Source: Ctena decussata
Taxonomy: Eukaryota; Mollusca; Bivalvia; Lucinida; Lucinidae
NCBI GenBank assembly: GCA_963989385.1
Contig: OZ022503.1
Coordinates: 89,625,138 to 89,689,137, forward strand
DNA: 64,000 nucleotides
Direction of reading: 5' to 3'
Shown piece after piece: positions 24,560 to 38,641 of this stretch. Positions within the stretch are counted from its first letter, which is position 1; every line of letters begins with the position of its first letter. A program made the position numbers and the translations under genes. The notes under the pieces were generated by a model. The model was not told the DNA's origin. It saw only the letters and a program-made list of their open reading frames with translations, and ran no database searches.

Positions 24560-25355
24560 CGCTACTGCTTGCTTGTATGAGTAGGTAGCCATCTGAAACT
24601 TGGCATGTATAAAGGCCATCAACATGTCTACATGCATGCACAATCTTATGTCAACTGATTGCATAACTTGCGAACTATAGGCCATCGAAATTTTTGTAAA
24701 CAAAAGTTTGTGCGACTTTAGCTCCCAAACGGAATAAAAGCTAAAGCTGAAATAGCCTTCATTCTATTTCACTTATTTGTGTCTACACATGTATATGTTT
24801 TGCAGAGACTCAAAGCTCTTGAGAATGGAGAAAATGAGGTGTCAATTTTGCATTGGACCCTATGGGAAAATGCATTAAACGCCTACTGCTCCGACGTTCA
24901 GCGACCGATAACATCCATCTTTTCACTGTAAACGGTAATTACATAGGTACATGCCTGGGGCAAATAACAGCGCAAATAATTGTCCATGTGCAGAGTAATA
25001 AAGGAGCAAACTTTTATGTATGGGCTGCAGTGGAAGTTATTCTTAAAAGGTGACTTTCACGAATCGTTCTGAAACTGTGCTAAAATTACAGATAATTCCC
25101 ATATATTTCTTGGGAAAAAAATCCCAGAAATTCTCCTTTCTCCGTTGTCGAGATATTCGAGGGCAAAGTCGTGCAGTTTACGACTTCCAGAGGCTATAAC
25201 TCGAAAACTAAAGAACGAGAATTTTTGGCACATATGGTCAATTGAATGTTTATCCCAACCCTCTCATTTGGCACTAGTTTCAGCCCGAATTGTGCAAGTC
25301 ACCTAAGGTCACGAATCGTCCCGAACGTGTAGCCCAAATTGTGAAAATTTCAAAC

Positions 25356-25962
25356 CGCTACTGCTTGCTTGTATGAGTAGGTAGCCATCTGAAACTTGGC
25401 ATGTATAAAGGCCATTAACATGTCTACATGCATGCACAATCTTATGTCAACTGATTGCATAACTTGCGAACTATAGGCCATCGAAATTTTTGTAAACAAG
25501 AAATTGTGCGACTTTAGCTCCCAAACGGAATAAAAGCTAAAGCTGAAATAGCCTTCATTCTATTTCACTTATTTGTGTCTACACATGTATATGTTTTGCA
25601 GAGACTCAAAGCTCTTGAGAATGGAGAAAATGAGGTGTCAATTTTGCATTGGACCCTATGGGAAAATTCATTAAACGCCTACTGCTCCGACTTTCAGCGA
25701 CCGATAACATCCATCTTTACACTGTAAACGGTAATTACATAGGTACATGCCTGGGGCAAATAACAGCGCAAAAAATTGTCCATGTGCAGAGTACTAAAGG
25801 AGCAAACTTTTATGTATGGGCTGCAGTGGAAGTTATTCTTAAAAGGTGACTTTCACGAATCGTTCTGAAACTGTGCTAAAATTACAGATAAATCCCATAT
25901 ATAAGTCACCTAAGGTCACGAATCGTCCCGAACGTGTAGCCCAAATTGTGAAAATTTCAAAC
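25356..25962. repeat. Monomer m33, 188 bp deletion class (607 bp)
   Basis: The deletion join CCCATATAT/AAGTCACC is at 25902/25903. GCAAAAAATTG and GAGTACTAAAGG are present. Shared with m59 only: GGGAAAATTCATT, and CTGAATCTTGG in the following monomer. Private: AAACAAGAAATTGTG near 25494 and GACTTTCAGCG near 25688. Confidence 0.92.
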
Positions 25963-27552
25963 CGCTACTGCTTGCTTGTATGAGTAGGTAGCCATCTGAA
26001 TCTTGGCATGTATAAAGGCCATTAACATGTCTACATGCATGCACAATCTTATGTCAACTGATTGCATAACTTGCGAACTATAGGCCATCGAAATTTTTGT
26101 AAACAAAAGTTTGTGCGACTTTAGCTCCCAAACGGAATAAAAGCTAAAGCTGAAATAGCCTTCATTCTATTTCACTTATTTGTGTCTACACATGTATATG
26201 TTTTGCAGAGACTTAAAGCTCTTGAGAATGGAGAAAATGAGGTGTCAATTTTGCATTGGACCCTATGGGAAAATGCATTAAACGCCTACTGCTCCGACGT
26301 TCAGCGACCGATAACATCCATCTTTACACTGTAAACGGTAATTACATAGGTACATGCCTGGGGCAAATAACAGCGCAAATAATTGTCCATGTGCAGAGTA
26401 CTAAAGGAGCAAACTTTTATGTATGGGTTGCAGTGGAAGTTATTCTTAAAAGGTGACTTTCACGAATCGTTCTGAAACTGTGCTAAAATTACAGATAATT
26501 CCCATATATTTCTTGGGAAAAAATCCCAGAAATTCTCCTTTCTCCGTTGTCGAGATATTCGAGGGCAAAGTCGTGCAGTTTACGACTTCCAGGGGCTATA
26601 ACTCGAAAACTAAAGAACGAGAATTTTTGGCACATATGGTCAATTGAATGTTTATCCCAACCCTCTCATTTGGCACTAGTTTCAGCCCGAATTGTGCAAG
26701 TCACCTAAGGTCACGAATCGTCCCGAACGTGTAGCCCGAATTGTGAAAATTTCAAACCACTACTGCTTGCTTGTATGAGTAGGTAGCCATCTGAAACTTG
26801 GCATGTATAAAGGCCATTAACATGTCTACATGCATGCACAATCTTATGTCAACTGATTGCATAACTTGCGAACTATAGGCCATCGAAATTTTTGTAAACA
26901 AAAGTTTGTGCGACTTTAGCTCCCAAACGGAATAAAAGCTAAAGCTGAAATAGCCTTCATTCTATTTCACTTATTTGTGTCTACACATGTATATGTTTTG
27001 CAGAGACTCAAAGCTCTTGAGAATGGAGAAAATGAGGTGTCAATTTTGCATTGGACCCTATGGGAAAATGCATTAAACGCCTACTGCTCCGACGTTCAGC
27101 GACCGATAACATCCATCTTTACACTGTAAACGGTAATTACATAGGTACATGCCTGGGACAAATAACAGCGCAAATAATTGTCCATGTGCAGAGTAATAAA
27201 GGAGCAAACTTTTATGTATGGGCTGCAGTGGAAGTTATTCTTAAAAGGTGACTTTCACGAATCGTTCTGAAACTGTGCTAAAATTACAGATAATTCCCAT
27301 ATATTTCTTGGGAAAAAATCCCAGAAATTCTCCTTTCTCCGTTGTCGAGATATTCGAGGGCAAAGTCGTGCAGTTTACGACTTCCAGGGGCTATAACTCG
27401 AAAACTAAAGAACGAGAATTTTTTGCACATATGGTCAATTGAATGTTTATCCCAACCCTCTCATTTGGCACTAGTTTCAGCCCGAATTGTGCAAGTCACC
27501 TAAGGTCACGAATCGTCCCGAACGTGTAGCCCAAATTGTGAAAATTTCAAAC

Positions 27553-29937
27553 CGCTACTGCTTGCTTCTATGAGTAGGTAGCCATCTGAAACTTGGCATG
27601 TATAAAGGCCATTAACATGTCTACATGCATGCACAATCTTATGTCAACTGATTGCATAACTTGCGAACTATAGGTCATCGAAATTTTTGTAAACAAAAGT
27701 TTGTGCGACTTTAGCTCCCAAACGGAATAAAAGCTAAAGCTGAAATAGCCTTCATTCTATTTCACTTATTTGTGTCTACACATGTATATGTTTTGCAGAG
27801 ACTCAAAGCTCTTGAGAATGGAGAAAATGAGGTGTCAATTTTGCATTGGACCCTATGGGAAAATGCATTAAACGCCTACTGCTGCGACGTTCAGCGACCG
27901 ATAACATCCATCTTTACACTGTAAACGTTAATTACATAGGTACATGCCTGGGGCAAATGACAGCGCAAATAATTGTCCATGTGCAGAGTAATAAAGGAGC
28001 AAACTTTTATGTATGGGCTGCAGTGGAAGTTATTCTTAAAAGGTGACTTTCACGAATCGTTCTGAAACTGTGCTAAAATTACAGATAATTTCCATATATT
28101 TCTTGGGAAAAAATCCCAGAAATTCTCCTTTCTCCGTTGTCGAGATATTCGAGGGCAAAGTCGTGCAGTTTACGACTTCCAGGGGCTATAACTCGAAAAC
28201 TAAAGAACGAGAATTTTTGGCACATATGGTCAATTGAATGTTTATCCCAACCCTCTCATTTGGCACTAGTTTCAGCCCGAATTGTGCAAGTCACCTAAGG
28301 TCACGAATCGTCCCGAACGTGTAGCCCAAATTGTGAAAATTTCAAACCGCTACTGCTTGCTTGTATGAGTAGGTAGCCATCTGAAACTTGGCATGTATAA
28401 AGGCCATTAACATGTCTACATGCATACACAATCTTATGTCAACTGATTGCATAACTTGCGAATTATAGGCCATCGAAATTTTTGTAAACAAAAGTTTTAG
28501 CGACTTTAGCTCCCAAACGGAATAAAAGCTAAAGCTGAAATAGCCTTCATTCTATTTCACTTATTTGTGTCTACACATGTATATGTTTTGCAGAGACTCA
28601 AAGCTCTTGAGAATGGAGAAAATGAGGTGTCAATTTTGCATTGGACCCTATGGGAAAATGCATTAAACGCCTACTGCTCCGACGTTCAGCGACCGATAAC
28701 ATCCATCTTTACACTGTAAACGGTAATTACATAGGTACATGCCTGGGGCAAATAACAGCGCAAATAATTGTCCATGTGCAGAGTAATAAAGGAGCAAACT
28801 TTTATGTATGGGCTGCAGTGGAAGTTATTCTTAAAAGGTGACTTTCACGAATCGTTCTGAAACTGTGCTAAAATTACAGATAATTCCCATATATTTCTTG
28901 GGAAAAAATCCCAGAAATTCTCCTTTCTCCGTTGTCGAGATATTCGAGGGCAAAGTCGTGCAGTTTACGACTTCCAGGGGCTATAACTCGAAAACTAAAG
29001 AACGAGAATTTTTTGCACATATGGTCAATTGAATGTTTATCCCAACCCTCTCATTTGGCACTAGTTTCAGTCCGAATTGTGCAAGTCACCTAAGGTCACG
29101 AATCGTCCCGAACGTGTAGCCCAAATTGTGAAAATTTCAAACCGCTACTGCTTGCTTGTATGAGTAGGTAGCCATCTGAAACTTGGCATGTATAAAGGCC
29201 ATTAACATGTCTACATGCATGCACAATCTTATGTCAACTGATTGCATAACTTGCGAACTATAGGCCATCGAAATTTTTGTAAACAAAAGTTTGTGCGACT
29301 TTAGCTCCCAAACGGAATAAAAGCTAAAGCTGAAATAGCCTTCATTCTATTTCACTTATTTGTGTCTACACATGTATATGTTTTGCAGAGACTCAAAGCT
29401 CTTGAGAATGGAGAAAATGAGGTGTCAATTTTGCATTGGACCATATGGGAAAATGCATTAAACGCCTACTGCTCCGACGTTCAGCGACCGATAACATCCA
29501 TCTTTACACTGTAAACGGTAATTACATAGGTACATGCCTGGGGCAAATAACAGCGCAAAAAATTGTCCATGTGCAGAGTACTAAAGGAGCAAACTTTTAT
29601 GTATGGGCTGCAGTGGAAGTTATTCTTAAAAGGTGACTTTCACGAATCGTTCTGAAACTGTGTTAAAATTACAGATAATTCCCATATATTTCTTGGGAAA
29701 AAATCCCAGAAATTCTCCTTTCTCCGTTGTCGAGATATTCGAGGGCAAAGTCGTGCAGTTTACGACTTCCAGGGTCTATAACTCGAAAAATAAAGAACGA
29801 GAATTTTTGGCACATATGGTCAATTGAATGTTTATCCCAACCCTCTCATTTGGCACAAGTTTCAGCCCGAATTGTGCAAGCCACCTAAGGTCACGAATCG
29901 TCCCGAACGTGTAGCCCAAATTGTGAAAATTTCAAAC
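27553..29937. repeat. Trimer m36-m38, related to m57-m59
   Basis: The marker order is TAGGTCATCG, CTGCGACG, GTAAACGTTAATT and CAAATGACAG in m36, then GCGAATTATAGG in m37, then GCAAAAAATTG with GAGTACTAAAGG in m38. It recurs at 44314-46510, 16761 bp away. m38 carries the deletion-class substitutions but is full length. Confidence 0.85.
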
Positions 29938-32308
29938 CGCTACTGCTTGCTTGTATGAGTAGGTAGCCATCTGAAACTTGGCATGTATAAAGGCCATTAA
30001 CATGTCTACATGCATGCACAATCTTATGTCAAGTGATTGCATAACTTGCGAACTATAGGCCATCGAAATTTTTGTAAACAAAAGTTTGTGCGACTTTAGC
30101 TCCCAAACGGAATAAAAGCTAAAGCTGAAATAGCTTTCATTCTATTTCACTTATTTGTGTCTACACATGTATATGTTTTGCAGAGACTCAAAGCTCTTGA
30201 GAATGGAGAAAATGAGGTGTCAATTTTGCATTGGACCCTATGGGAAAATGCATTAAACGCCTACTGCTCCGACGTTCAGCGACCGATAACATCCATCTTT
30301 ACACTGTAAACGGTAATTACATAGGTACATGCCTGGGGCAAATAACAGCGCAAATAATTATGCATGTGCAGAGTAATAAAGGAGCAAACTTTTATGTATG
30401 GGCTGCAGTGGAAGTTATTCTTAAAAGGTGACTTTCACGAATCGTTCTGAAACTGTGCTAAAATTACAGATAATTCCCATATATTTCTTGGGAAAAAATC
30501 CCAGAAATTCTCCTTTCTCCGTTGTCGAGATATTCGAGGGCAAAGTCGTGCAGTTTACGACTTCCAGGGGCTATAACTCGAAAAATAAAGAACGAGAATT
30601 TTTGGCACATATGGTCAATTGAATGTTTATCCCAACCCTCTCATTTGGCACTAGTTTCAGCCCGAATTGTGCAAGTCACCTAAGGTCACGAATCGTCCCG
30701 AACGTGTAGCCCAAATTGTGAAACTGCTTGCTTGTATGAGTAGGTAGCCATCTGAAACTTGGCATGTATAAAGGCCATTAACATGTCTACATGCATGCAC
30801 AATCTTATGTCAACTGATTGCATAACTTGCGAACTATAGGCCATCGAAATTTTTGTAAACAAAAGTTTGTGCGACTTTAGCTCCCAAACGGAATAAAAGC
30901 TAAAGCTGAAATAGCCTTCATTCTATTTCACTTATTTGTGTCTACACATGTATATGTTTTGCAGAGACTCAAAGCTCTTGAGAATGGAGAACATGAGGTG
31001 TCAATTTTGCATTGGACCCTATGGGAAAATGCATTAAACGCCTACTGCTCCGACGTTCAGCGACCGATAACATCCATCTTTACACTGTAAACGGTAATTA
31101 CATAGGTACATGCCTGGGGCAAATAACAGCGCAAATAATTGTCCATGTGCAGAGTAATAAAAGAGCAAACTTTTATGTATGGGCTGCAGTGGAAGTTATT
31201 CTTAAAAGGTGACTTTCACGAATCGTTCTGAAACTGTGCTAAAATTACAGATAATTTCCATATATTTCTTGGGAAAAAATCCCAGAAATTCTCCTTTCTC
31301 CGTTGTCGAGATATTCGAGGGCAAAGTCGTGCAGTTTACGACTTCCAGGGGCTATAACTCGAAAACTAAAGAACGAGAATTTTTGGCACATATGGTCAAT
31401 TGAATGTTTATCCCAACCCTCTCATTTGGCACTAGTTTCAGCCCGAATTGTGCAAGTCACCTAAGGTCACGAATCGTCCCGAACGTGTAGCCCAAATTGT
31501 GAAAATTTCAAACCGCTACTGCTTGCTTGTATGAGTAGGTAGCCATCTGAAACTTGACATGTATAAAGGCCATTAACATGTCTACATGCATGCACAATCT
31601 TATGTCAACTGATTGCATAACTTGCGAACTATAGGCCATCGAAATTTTTGTAAACAAAAGTTTGTGCGACTTTAGCTCCCAAACGGAATAAAAGCTAAAG
31701 CTGAAATAGCCTTCATTCTATTTCACTTATTTGTGTCTACACATGTATATGTTTTGCAGAGACTCAAAGCTCTTGAGAATGGAGAAAATGAGGTGTCAAT
31801 TTTGCATTGGACCCTATGGGAAAATGCATTAAACGCCTACTGCTCCGACGTTCAGCGACCGATAACATCCATCTTTACACTGTAAACGGTAATTACATAG
31901 GTACATGCCTGGGACAAATAACAGCGCAAATAATTGTCCATGTGCAGAGTAATAAAGGAGCAAACTTTTATGTATGGGCTGCAGTGGAAGTTATTCTTAA
32001 AAGGTGACTTTCACGAATCGTTCTGAAACTGTGCTAAAATTACAGATAATTCCCATATATTTCTTGGGAAAAAATCCCAGAAATTCTCCTTTCTCCGTTG
32101 TCGAGATATTCGAGGGCAAAGTCGTGCAGTTTACGACTTCCAGGTTCTATAACTCGAAAAATAAAGAACGAGAATTTTTGGCACATATGGTCAATTGAAT
32201 GTTTATCCCAACCCTCTCATTTGGCACTAGTTTCAGCCCGAATTGTGCAAGTCACCTAAGGTCACGAATCGTCCCGAAGGTGTAGCCCAAATTGTGAAAA
32301 TTTCAAAC
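29938..32308. repeat. Higher-order trimer, copy 1 (m39-m41, 2371 bp)
   Basis: m39 carries GTCAAGTGATTGC, AATTATGCATGTG and GAAAAATAAAGAACG. It is followed by the 14 bp junction deletion (30723/30724), and m40 carries GAACATGAGG. m41 carries GGGACAAATAAC and CAGGTTCTATAAC. The first two monomer types recur in order in copy 2 immediately downstream. Confidence 0.85.
30719..30727. repeat. 14 bp deletion at monomer junction, copy 2
   Basis: The junction reads TTGTGAAACTGCTTGC, with the join at 30723/30724. It has the same breakpoint as the other four copies and is followed by a GAACATGAGG monomer (m40). Confidence 0.9.
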
Positions 32309-34682
32309 CGCTACTGCTTGCTTGTATGAGTAGGTAGCCATCTGAAACTTGGCATGTATAAAGGCCATTAGCATGTCTACATGCATGCACAATCTTATGT
32401 CAAGTGATTGCATAACTTGCGAACTATAGGCCATCGAAATTTTTGTAAACAAAAGTTTGTGCGACTTTAGCTCCCAAACGGAATAAAAGCTAAAGCTGAA
32501 ATAGCCTTCATTCTATTTCACTTATTTGTGTCTACACATGTATATGTTTTGCAGAGACTCAAAGCTCTTGAGAATGGAGAAAATGAGGTGTCAATTTTGC
32601 ATTGGACCCTATGGGAAAATGCATTAAACGCCTACTGCTCCGACGTTCAGCGACCGATAACATCCATCTTTACACTGTAAACGGTAATTACATAGGTACA
32701 TGCCTGGGGCAAATAACAGCGCAAATAATTATGCATGTGCAGAGTAATAAAGGAGCAAACTTTTATGTATGGGCTGCAGTGGAAGTTATTCTTAAAAGGT
32801 GACTTTCACGAATCGTTCTGAAACTGTGCTAAAATTACAGATAATTCCCATATATTTCTTGGGAAAAAATCCCAGAAATTCTCCTTTCTCCGTTGTCGAG
32901 ATATTCGAGGGCAAAGTCGTGCAGTTTACGACTTCCAGGGGCTATAACTCGAAAAATAAAGAACGAGAATTTTTGGCACATATGGTCAATTGAATGTTTA
33001 TCCCAACCCTCTCATTTGGCACTAGTTTCAGCCCGAATTGTGCAAGTCACCTAAGGTCACGAATCGTCCCGAACGTGTAGCCCAAATTGTGAAACTGCTT
33101 GCTTGTATGAGTAGGTAGCCATCTGAAACTTGGCATGTATAAAGGCCATTAACATGTCTACATGCATGCACAATCTTATGTCAACTGATTGCATAACTTG
33201 CGAACTATAGGCCATCGAAATTTTTGTAAACAAAAGTTTGTGCGACTTTAGCTCCCAAACGAAATAAAAGCTAAAGCTGAAATAGCCTTCATTCTATTTC
33301 ACTTATTTGTGTCTACACATGTATATGTTTTGCAGAGACTCAAAGCTCTTGAGAATGGAGAACATGAGGTGTCAATTTTGCATTGGACCCTATGGGAAAA
33401 TGCATTAAACGCCTACTGCTCCGACGTTCAGCGACCGATAACATCCATCTTTACACTGTAAACGGTAATTACATAGGTACATGCCTGGGACAAATAACAG
33501 CGCAAATAATTGTCCATGTGCAGAGTAATAAAGGAGCAAACTTTTATGTATGGGCTGCAGTGGAAGTTATTCTTAAAAGGTGACTTTCACGAGTCGTTCT
33601 GAAACTGTGCTAAAATTACAGATAATTTCCATATATTTCTTGGGAAAAAATCCCAGAAATTATTCTCCTTTCTCCGTTGTCGAGATATTCGAGGGCAAAG
33701 TCGTGCAGTTTACGACTTCCAGGGGCTATAACTCGAAAACTAAAGAACGAGAATTTTTGGCACATATGGTCAATTGAATGTTTATCCCAACCCTCTCATT
33801 TGGCACTAGTTTCAGCCCGAATTGTGCAAGTCACCTAAGGTCACGAATCGTCCCGAACGTGTAGCCCAAATTCTGAAAATTTCAAACCGCTACTGCTTGC
33901 TTGTATGAGTAGGTAGCCATCTGAAACTTGGCATGTATAAAGGCCATTAACATGTCTACATGCATGCACAATCTGATGTCAACTGATTGCATAACTTGCG
34001 AACTATAGGCCATCGAAATGTTTGTAAACAAAAGTTTGTGCGACTTTAGCTCCCAAACGGAATAAAAGCTAAAGCTGAAATAGCCTTCATTCTATTTCAC
34101 TTATTTGTGTCTACACATGTATATGTTTTGCAGAGACTCAAAGCTCTTGAGAATGGAGAAAATGAGGTGTCAATTTTGCATTGGACCCTATGGGAAAATG
34201 CATTAAACGCCTACTGCTCCGACGTTCAGCGACCGATAACATCCATCTTTACACTGTAAACGGTAATTACATAGGTACATGCCTGGGGCAAATAACAGCG
34301 CAAATAATTATGCATATGCAGAGTAATAAAGGAGCAAACTTTTATGTATGGGCTGCAGTGGAAGTTATTCTTAAAAGGTGACTTTCACGAATCGTTCTGA
34401 AACTGTGCTAAAATTACAGATAATTCCCATATATTTCTTGGGAAAAAATCCCAGAAATTCTCCTTTCTCCGTTGTCGAGATATTCGAGGGCAAAGTCGTG
34501 CAGTTTACGACTTCCAGGGGCTATAACTCGAAAACTAAAGAACGAGAATTTTTGGCACATATGGTCAATTGAATGTTTATCCCAACCCTCTCATTTGGCA
34601 CTAGTTTCAGCCCGAATTGTGCAAGTCACCTAAGGTCACGAATCGTCCCGAACATGTAGCCCAAATTGTGAAAATTTCAAAC
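32309..34682. repeat. Higher-order trimer, copy 2 (m42-m44, 2374 bp)
   Basis: m42 repeats the m39 marker set, including GTCAAGTGATTGC and the following 14 bp junction deletion (33094/33095). m43 has GAACATGAGG plus GGGACAAA, GAGTCGTTCTG and the 3 bp insertion ATTATTCTCC. That insertion accounts for the 3 bp length difference from copy 1. m43-m44 also match m51-m52, 6392 bp downstream. Confidence 0.82.
33090..33098. repeat. 14 bp deletion at monomer junction, copy 3
   Basis: Join at 33094/33095, between m42 and m43. Lies 2371 bp after copy 2, which is the trimer period. Confidence 0.9.
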
Positions 34683-36258
34683 CGCTACTGCTTGCTTGTA
34701 TGAGTAGGTAGCCATCTGAAACTTGGCATGTATAAAGGCCATTAACATGTCTACATGCATGCACAATCTTATGTCAACTGATTGCATAACTTGCGAACTA
34801 TAGGCCATCGAAATTTTTGTAAACAAAAGTTTGTGCGACTTTAGCTCCCAAACGGAATAAAAGCTAAAGCTGAAATAGCCTTCATTCTATTTCACTTATT
34901 TGTGTCTACACATGTATATGTTTTGCAGAGACTCAAAGCTCTTGAGAATGGAGAAAATGAGGTGTCAATTTTGCATTGGACCCTATGGGAAAATGCATTA
35001 AACGCCTACTGCTCCGACGTTCAGCGACCGATAACATCCATCTTTACATTGTAAACGGTAATTACATAGGTACATGCCTGGGGCAAATAACAGCGCAAAT
35101 AATTGTCCATGTGCAGAGTAATAAAGGAGCAAACTTTTATGTATGGGCTGCAGTGGAAGTTATTCTTAAAAGGTGACTTTCACGAATCGTTCTGAAACTG
35201 TGCTAAAATGACAGATAATTTCCAAATATTTCTTGGGAAAAAATCCCAGAAATTCTCCTTTCTCCGTTGTCGAGATATTCGAGGGCAAAGTCGTGCAGTT
35301 TACGACTTCCAGGGGCTATAACTCGAAAACTAAAGAACGAGAATTTTTGGCACATATGGTCAATTGAATGTTTATCCCAACCCTCTCATTTGGCACTAGT
35401 TTCAGCCCGAATTGTGCAAGTCACCTAAGGTCACGAATTGTCCCGAACGTGTAGCCCAAATTGTGACAATTCCAAACCGCTACTGCTTGCTTGTATGAGT
35501 AGGTAGCCATCTGAAACTTGGCATGTATAAAGGCCATTAACATGTCTACATGCATGCACAATCTTATGTCAAGTGATTGCATAACTTGCGAACTATAGGC
35601 CATCGAAATTTTTGTAAACAAAAGTTTGTGCGACTTTAGCTCCCAAACGGAATAAAAGCTAAAGCTGAAATAGCCTTCATTCTATTTCACTTATTTGTGT
35701 CTACACATGTATATGTTTTGCAGAGACTCAAAGCTCTTGAGAATGGAGAAAATGAGGTGTCAATTTTGCATTGGACCCTATGGAAAAATGCATTAAACGC
35801 CTACTGCTCCGACATTCAGCGACCGATAACATCCATCTTTACACTGTAAACGGTAATTACATAGGTACATGCCTGGGGCAAATAACAGCGCAAATAATTG
35901 TCCATGTGCAGAGTAATAAAGGAGCAAACTTTTATGTATGGGCTGCAGTGGAAGTTATTCTTAAAAGGTGACTTTCACGAATCGTTCTGAAACTGTGCTA
36001 AAATTACAGATAATTCCCATATATTTCTTGGGAAAAAATCCCAGAAATTCTCCTTTCTCCGTTGTCGAGATATTCGAGGGCAAAGTCGTGCAGTTTACGA
36101 CTTCCAGGGGCTATAACTCGAAAAATAAAGAACGAGAATTTTTGGCACATATGGTCAATTGAATGTTTATCCCAACCCTCTCATTTGGCACTAGTTTCAG
36201 CCCGAATTGTGCAAGTCACCTAAGGTCACGAATCGTCCCGAACGTGTAGCCCAAATTG

Positions 36259-36267
36259 TGAAACTGC
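36259..36267. repeat. 14 bp deletion at monomer junction, copy 4
   Basis: Join at 36263/36264, between m46 (with GTCAAGTGATTGC and GAAAAATAAAG) and m47 (with GAACATGAGG). The flanking marker context is the same as copies 2 and 3. Confidence 0.9.
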
Positions 36268-37053
36268 TTGCTTGTATGAGTAGGTAGCCATCTGAAACTT
36301 GGCATGTATAAAGGCCATTAACATGTCTACATGCATGCACAATCTTATGTCAACTGATTGCATAACTTGCGAACTATAGGCCATCGAAATTTTTGTAAAC
36401 AAAAGTTTGTGCGACTTTAGCTCCCAAACGGAATAAAAGCTAAAGCTGAAATAGCCTTCATTCTATTTCACTTATTTGTGTCTACACATGTATATGTTTT
36501 GCAGAGACTCAAAGCTCTTGAGAATGGAGAACATGAGGTGTCAATTTTGCATTGGACCCTATGGGAAAATGCATTAAACGCCTACTGCTCCGACGTTCAG
36601 CGACCGATAACATCCATCTTTACACTGTAAACGGTAATTACATAGGTACATGCCTGGGGCAAATAACAGCGCAAATAATTGTCCATGTGCAGAGTAATAA
36701 AGGAGCAAACTTTTATGTATGGGCTGCAGTGGAAGTTATTCTTAAAAGGTGACTTTCACGAATCGTTCTGAAACTGTGCTAAAATTACAGATAATTCCCA
36801 TATATTTCTTGGGAAAAAATCCCAGAAATTCTCCTTTCTCCGTTGTCGAGATATTCGAGGGCAAAGTCGTGCAGTTTACGACTTCCAGGGGCTATAACTC
36901 GAAAACTAAAGAACGAGAATTTTTGGCACATATGGTCAATTGAATGTTTATCCCAACCCTCTCATTTGGCACTAGTTTCAGCCCGAATTGTGCAAGTCAC
37001 CTAAGGTCACGAATCGTCCCGAACGTGTAGCCCAAATTGTGAAAATTTCAAAC

Positions 37054-38641
37054 CGCTACTGCTTGCTTGTATGAGTAGGTAGCCATCTGAAACTTGGCAT
37101 GTATAAAGGCCATTGAAATGTCTACATGCATGCACAATCTTATGTCAACTGATTGCATAACTTGCGAACTATAGGCATCGACATTTTTGTAAACAAAAGT
37201 TTGTGCGACTTTAGCTCCCAAACGGAATAAAAGCTAAAGCTGAAATAGCCTTCATTCTATTTCACTTATTTGTGTCTACACATGTATATGTTTTGCAGAG
37301 ACTCAAAGCTCTTGAGAATGGAGAACATGAGGTGTCAATTTTGCATTGGACCCTATGGGAAAATGCATTAAACGCCTACTGCTCCGACGTTCAGCGACCG
37401 ATAACATCCATCTTTACACTGTAAACGGTAATTACATAGGTACATGCCTGGGGCAAATAACAGCGCAAATAATTGTCCATGTGCAGAGTAATAAAGGAGC
37501 AAACTTTTATGTATGGGCTGCAGTGGAAGTTATTCTTAAAAGGTGACTTTCACGAATCGTTCTGAAAATGTGCTAAAATTACAGATAATTCCCATATATT
37601 TCTTGGGAAAAAATCCCAGAAATTCTCCTTTCTCCGTTGTCGAGATATTCGAGGGCAAAGTCGTGCAGTTTACGACTTCCAGGGGCTATAACTCGAAAAC
37701 TAAAGAACGAGAATTTTTGGCACATATGGTCAATTGAATGTTTATCCCAACCCTCTCATTTGGCACTAGTTTCAGCCCGAATTGTGCAAGTCACCTAAGG
37801 TCACGAATCGTCCCGAACGTGTAGCCCAAATTGTGAAAATTTCAAACCGCTACTGCTTGCTTGTATGAGTAGGTAGCCATCTGAAACTTGGCATGTATAA
37901 AGGCCATTGAAATGTCTACATGCATGCACAATCTTATGTCAACTGATTGCATAACTTGCGAACTATAGGCATCGACATTTTTGTAAACAAAAGTTTGTGC
38001 GACTTTAGCTCCCAAACGGAATAAAAGCTAAAGCTGAAATAGCCTTCATTCTATTTCACTTATTTGTGTCTACACATGTATATGTTTTGCAGAGACTCAA
38101 AGCTCTTGAGAATGGAGAAAATGAGGTGTCAATTTTGCATTGGACCCTATGGGAAAATGCATTAAACGCCTACTGCTCCGACGTTCAGCGACCGATAACA
38201 TCCATCTTTACACTGTAAACGGTAATTACATAGGTACATGCCTGGGGCAAATAACAGCGCAAATAATTGTCCATGTGCAGAGTAATAAAGGAGCAAACTT
38301 TTATGTATGGGCTGCAGTGGAAGTTATTCTTAAAAGGTGACTTTCACGAATCGTTCTGAAACTGTGCTAAAATTACAGATAATTCCCATATATTTCTTGG
38401 GAAAAAATCCCAGAAATTCTCCATTCACCGTTGTCGAGATATTCGAGGGCAAAGTCGTGCAGTTTACGACTTCCAGGGGCTATAACTCGAAAACTAAAGA
38501 ACGAGAATTTTTGGCACATATGGTCAATTGAATGTTTATCCCAACCCTCTCATTTGGCACTAGTTTCAGCCCGAATTGTGCAAGTCACCTAAGGTCACGA
38601 ATCGTCCCGAACGTGTAGCCCAAATTGTGAAAATTTCAAAC
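37054..38641. repeat. Twin monomers m48-m49 (794 bp each)
   Basis: Adjacent copies 37054-37847 and 37848-38641 share GGCCATTGAAATG, seen nowhere else, together with AGGCATCGACATT. This indicates a recent single-monomer duplication. They differ at GAACATGAGG versus GAAAATGAGG and by copy-specific changes: CTGAAAATGTGC in m48, and CTCCATTCACCG in m49. Confidence 0.82.

Larger units (their letters stand above)
13505..25428. repeat. Long-range duplicated block A (m18 to part of m33)
   Basis: Landmarks: 13796, 14590, 15257, 16051, 16846, 17641, 18435, 19229, 20023, 20819, 21613 (here TTAGAC), 22409, 23204, 24059, 24853. Dozens of monomer-specific markers recur in the same order in block B. The offset is 39367 bp up to about 13869, 40162 bp from 13985 to the dimer, and 38572 bp from m30 onward. 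Shared private markers include CCCGGACG (14263), GTAGACAAAAG (16689), TTCATACTATT (16755), AGTGTCAGCCC (17271), AATCTTCCCG (18104), GCTACGACG (19266) and TTGAACG after GAGTCGTC (23670). By eye I found only a handful of substitutions: 13904 (C here, T in B), 15074 (G/A), 20087 (A/G), 25191 (A/G). The right limit is set by the window end, not by loss of similarity. Confidence 0.93.
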
